From an uncultured Olegusella sp. (GTDB lineage: Bacteria; Actinomycetota; Coriobacteriia; Coriobacteriales; Atopobiaceae): a stretch of 6,979 nt of DNA. The stretch lies in contig NZ_CAMXYY010000079.1 in NCBI RefSeq assembly GCF_947253395.1, positions 1 to 6,979 of the forward strand, in the 5' to 3' direction. This document shows positions 6,235 to 6,979 of the stretch, piece after piece. The first letter of the stretch is position 1. Every line of letters begins with the position of its first letter. The notes beneath the pieces are model-generated. The model did no database searches and was not told where the DNA came from. It saw nothing but the letters and a program-made list of their open reading frames with translations. Both the position numbers and the translations under genes were made by a program.

Positions 6235-6765
6235 TTAAAGCAATTCTACATCAATATTTTCAGCATCAAAAATTTCCTTTACTTTATCAAAATCGCTGCT
6301 CATTATTGTTGCTTTTCTAAGATTTGGAAATTGACTTAATTCTGAAATAGTCACATTATTTAAATCAAAACAGTCATCTTCTCCATCCCACTGTGGAATT
6401 ATATTCATATATACTTCATTTCCACCATCCATGTAGATTTGTTCCACATACTGTGCAAATTTCTTTGGAATAGAAATTTCTCTAAAGAAATTAAGGGCTG
6501 GTTCTATTACAGTATAACTGTCTGTATCTATCTCTTTCTCTTTGTATTTATCAGCAAAATCATAAATATCAAAACGAGGCTCTAATAAATTCAACTCATA
6601 CATCAACACTTCAACTATAGCCAGTTTGAAATTCAAATTATCAAAGTACAATATTTCTTCTGTATTATTATCACTATATTCTCTTAAACACTTTTCTTTT
6701 TTGACATCTTTTACTTTATCTAATTCAAATTCTTTTTCCCTTCCAAACAGTCCGAATAAACCCAT
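6235..6765 (-). CDS. Small acidic protein resembling the DUF6892 group
   Basis: Intact 176-residue cytoplasmic protein with no signal peptide or membrane helix. The N-terminus MGLFGLFGREKEFELDK is a short hydrophobic lead followed by a charged linker. The conserved-looking core begins at FDNLNFKLAIVEVLMYELNL (about 41-60), continues LEPRFDIYDFADKY (61-74), then YMDGGNEVYMNIIPQWDGED (111-130), and ends with SQFPNLRKATI and DAENIDVELL. From memory this resembles the DUF6892 family, whose members have no established role and often occur in small-gene clusters of Firmicutes; an immunity-type function is a guess. The ATG is supported by GGAGGAA at 6773-6779. The gene is far more AT-rich than the recombinase remnant next to it, and is bracketed by a direct repeat, both signs of transfer. 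Another minus-strand gene ends 63 bases upstream. Confidence 0.7.
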   Translation of the reverse strand: MGLFGLFGREKEFELDKVKDVKKEKCLREYSDNNTEEILYFDNLNFKLAIVEVLMYELNLLEPRFDIYDFADKYKEKEIDTDSYTVIEPALNFFREISIPKKFAQYVEQIYMDGGNEVYMNIIPQWDGEDDCFDLNNVTISELSQFPNLRKATIMSSDFDKVKEIFDAENIDVELL

Positions 6766-6806
6766 TCTTCTCTTCCTCCAATCATTATATTTAAGAACAA
6801 TTTATT

Positions 6807-6830
6807 ATTCAGTTAGACAAACTGGGATTT
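6807..6830. repeat. 24-bp direct repeat, copy 2 (right of the 176-residue gene)
   Basis: Contains TTCAG, TTA, then GACAAACTGGGA (6816-6827), in the same orientation as copy 1 and 612 bases from it. It overlaps the stop codon of the partial gene at the right edge, so in both cases the repeat sits at or just behind the 3' end of a minus-strand gene. This copy also contains a small inverted repeat, CAGTT/AACTG (6810-6824). Confidence 0.75.
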
Positions 6831-6979
6831 AAAGTTCTCTGATTATCCATTTAGCCTCTTGATTTTTCCTTGTTGCGCAACATCCACAAGGCATTTCTGC
6901 CAAAGTTCCTATCGAATTATCTAAGTCAAATACAGACTGTAAAGAAACTAGTTTAGCGTCCTCTGCTTCGTGTGTTTTT
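6829..6979 (-). CDS. C-terminal end of an unrecognised gene (runs off right edge)
   Basis: The minus strand is open from the window edge to TAA at 6829-6831, giving 49 residues that begin KTHEAEDAKLVSLQSVFDLD, contain LAEMPCGCCATRKNQ and end EAKWIIREL. It lies on the same strand as, and 63 bases upstream of, the 176-residue gene and shares its AT-rich composition, so the two may be one cluster. The CGCC cysteine group could bind metal, but the family is not recognised. The start and most of the protein lie outside the window. Confidence 0.55.
   Translation of the reverse strand, partial: KTHEAEDAKLVSLQSVFDLDNSIGTLAEMPCGCCATRKNQEAKWIIREL

Noticed and set aside
6784..6789. TATAAT on the minus strand upstream of the 176-residue gene
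   Set aside because: It lies only a few bases before the ribosome site, leaving no room for a normal transcript start, and no -35 element is at the right distance; AT-rich chance match.
1..6979. CRISPR array, tRNA or rRNA genes
   Set aside because: No set of regularly spaced repeats with unique spacers and no cloverleaf or rRNA-like conserved sequence was seen.

Overview
The window is a patchwork of decayed and transferred segments. Two kinds of DNA are visible. Most of the left part and the recombinase remnant are moderately GC-rich. They include a LAxTG-type wall-sorting tail, IS3-family transposase pieces and a rhamnosyltransferase-like gene, which suggests a Gram-positive host, most likely an actinobacterium (LAxTG tails are the known substrate class of actinobacterial class E sortases). 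The segments at about 2766-4755 and 6150-6979 look Firmicutes-like, by strong AAGGAGG-type ribosome sites, family type and, in the last segment, very low GC. The host assignment is an inference; no species is recognised.

Layout. 1-107 (minus): first codons and terminal sequence of an IS3-family element running off the left edge. 114-495 (minus): decayed 3' end of a cell-wall-anchored surface protein. 496-1437 (minus): an intact family 2 glycosyltransferase. 1480-1693 (minus): frameshifted 3' end of a membrane protein that once lay directly upstream of it. 1694-1920: decayed sequence with a 12-bp tandem duplication. 1921-2289 (minus): unrecognised gene fragment cut off by an IS. 2292-2616 (plus): 3' end of an IS3-type OrfB with a lysine at the expected catalytic glutamate position.

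2766-4755 (minus): a two-gene unit. A helix-turn-helix regulator with six membrane segments is followed 10 bases later by a membrane-anchored alpha/beta hydrolase of the BAAT-C (acyl-CoA thioesterase-like) type, interrupted by one amber codon. 4756-5435: no gene seen, but an upstream palindrome and a set of nested inverted repeats. 5436-6067 (plus): C-terminal remnant of a large serine recombinase with a frame change and a likely internal deletion. From about 6150 the DNA becomes AT-rich: an intact 176-residue acidic protein resembling the DUF6892 group (6235-6765, minus) and the end of another gene (6829-6979, minus), each followed by a copy of the same 24-bp direct repeat.

Functionally, only the glycosyltransferase, the HTH-membrane regulator and the 176-residue protein look intact. 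The IS ends, recombinase remnant, broken frames and composition steps mark this as an integration and decay hotspot. The part most worth pursuing is the repeat-flanked small-gene array at the right edge, which may extend beyond the window.
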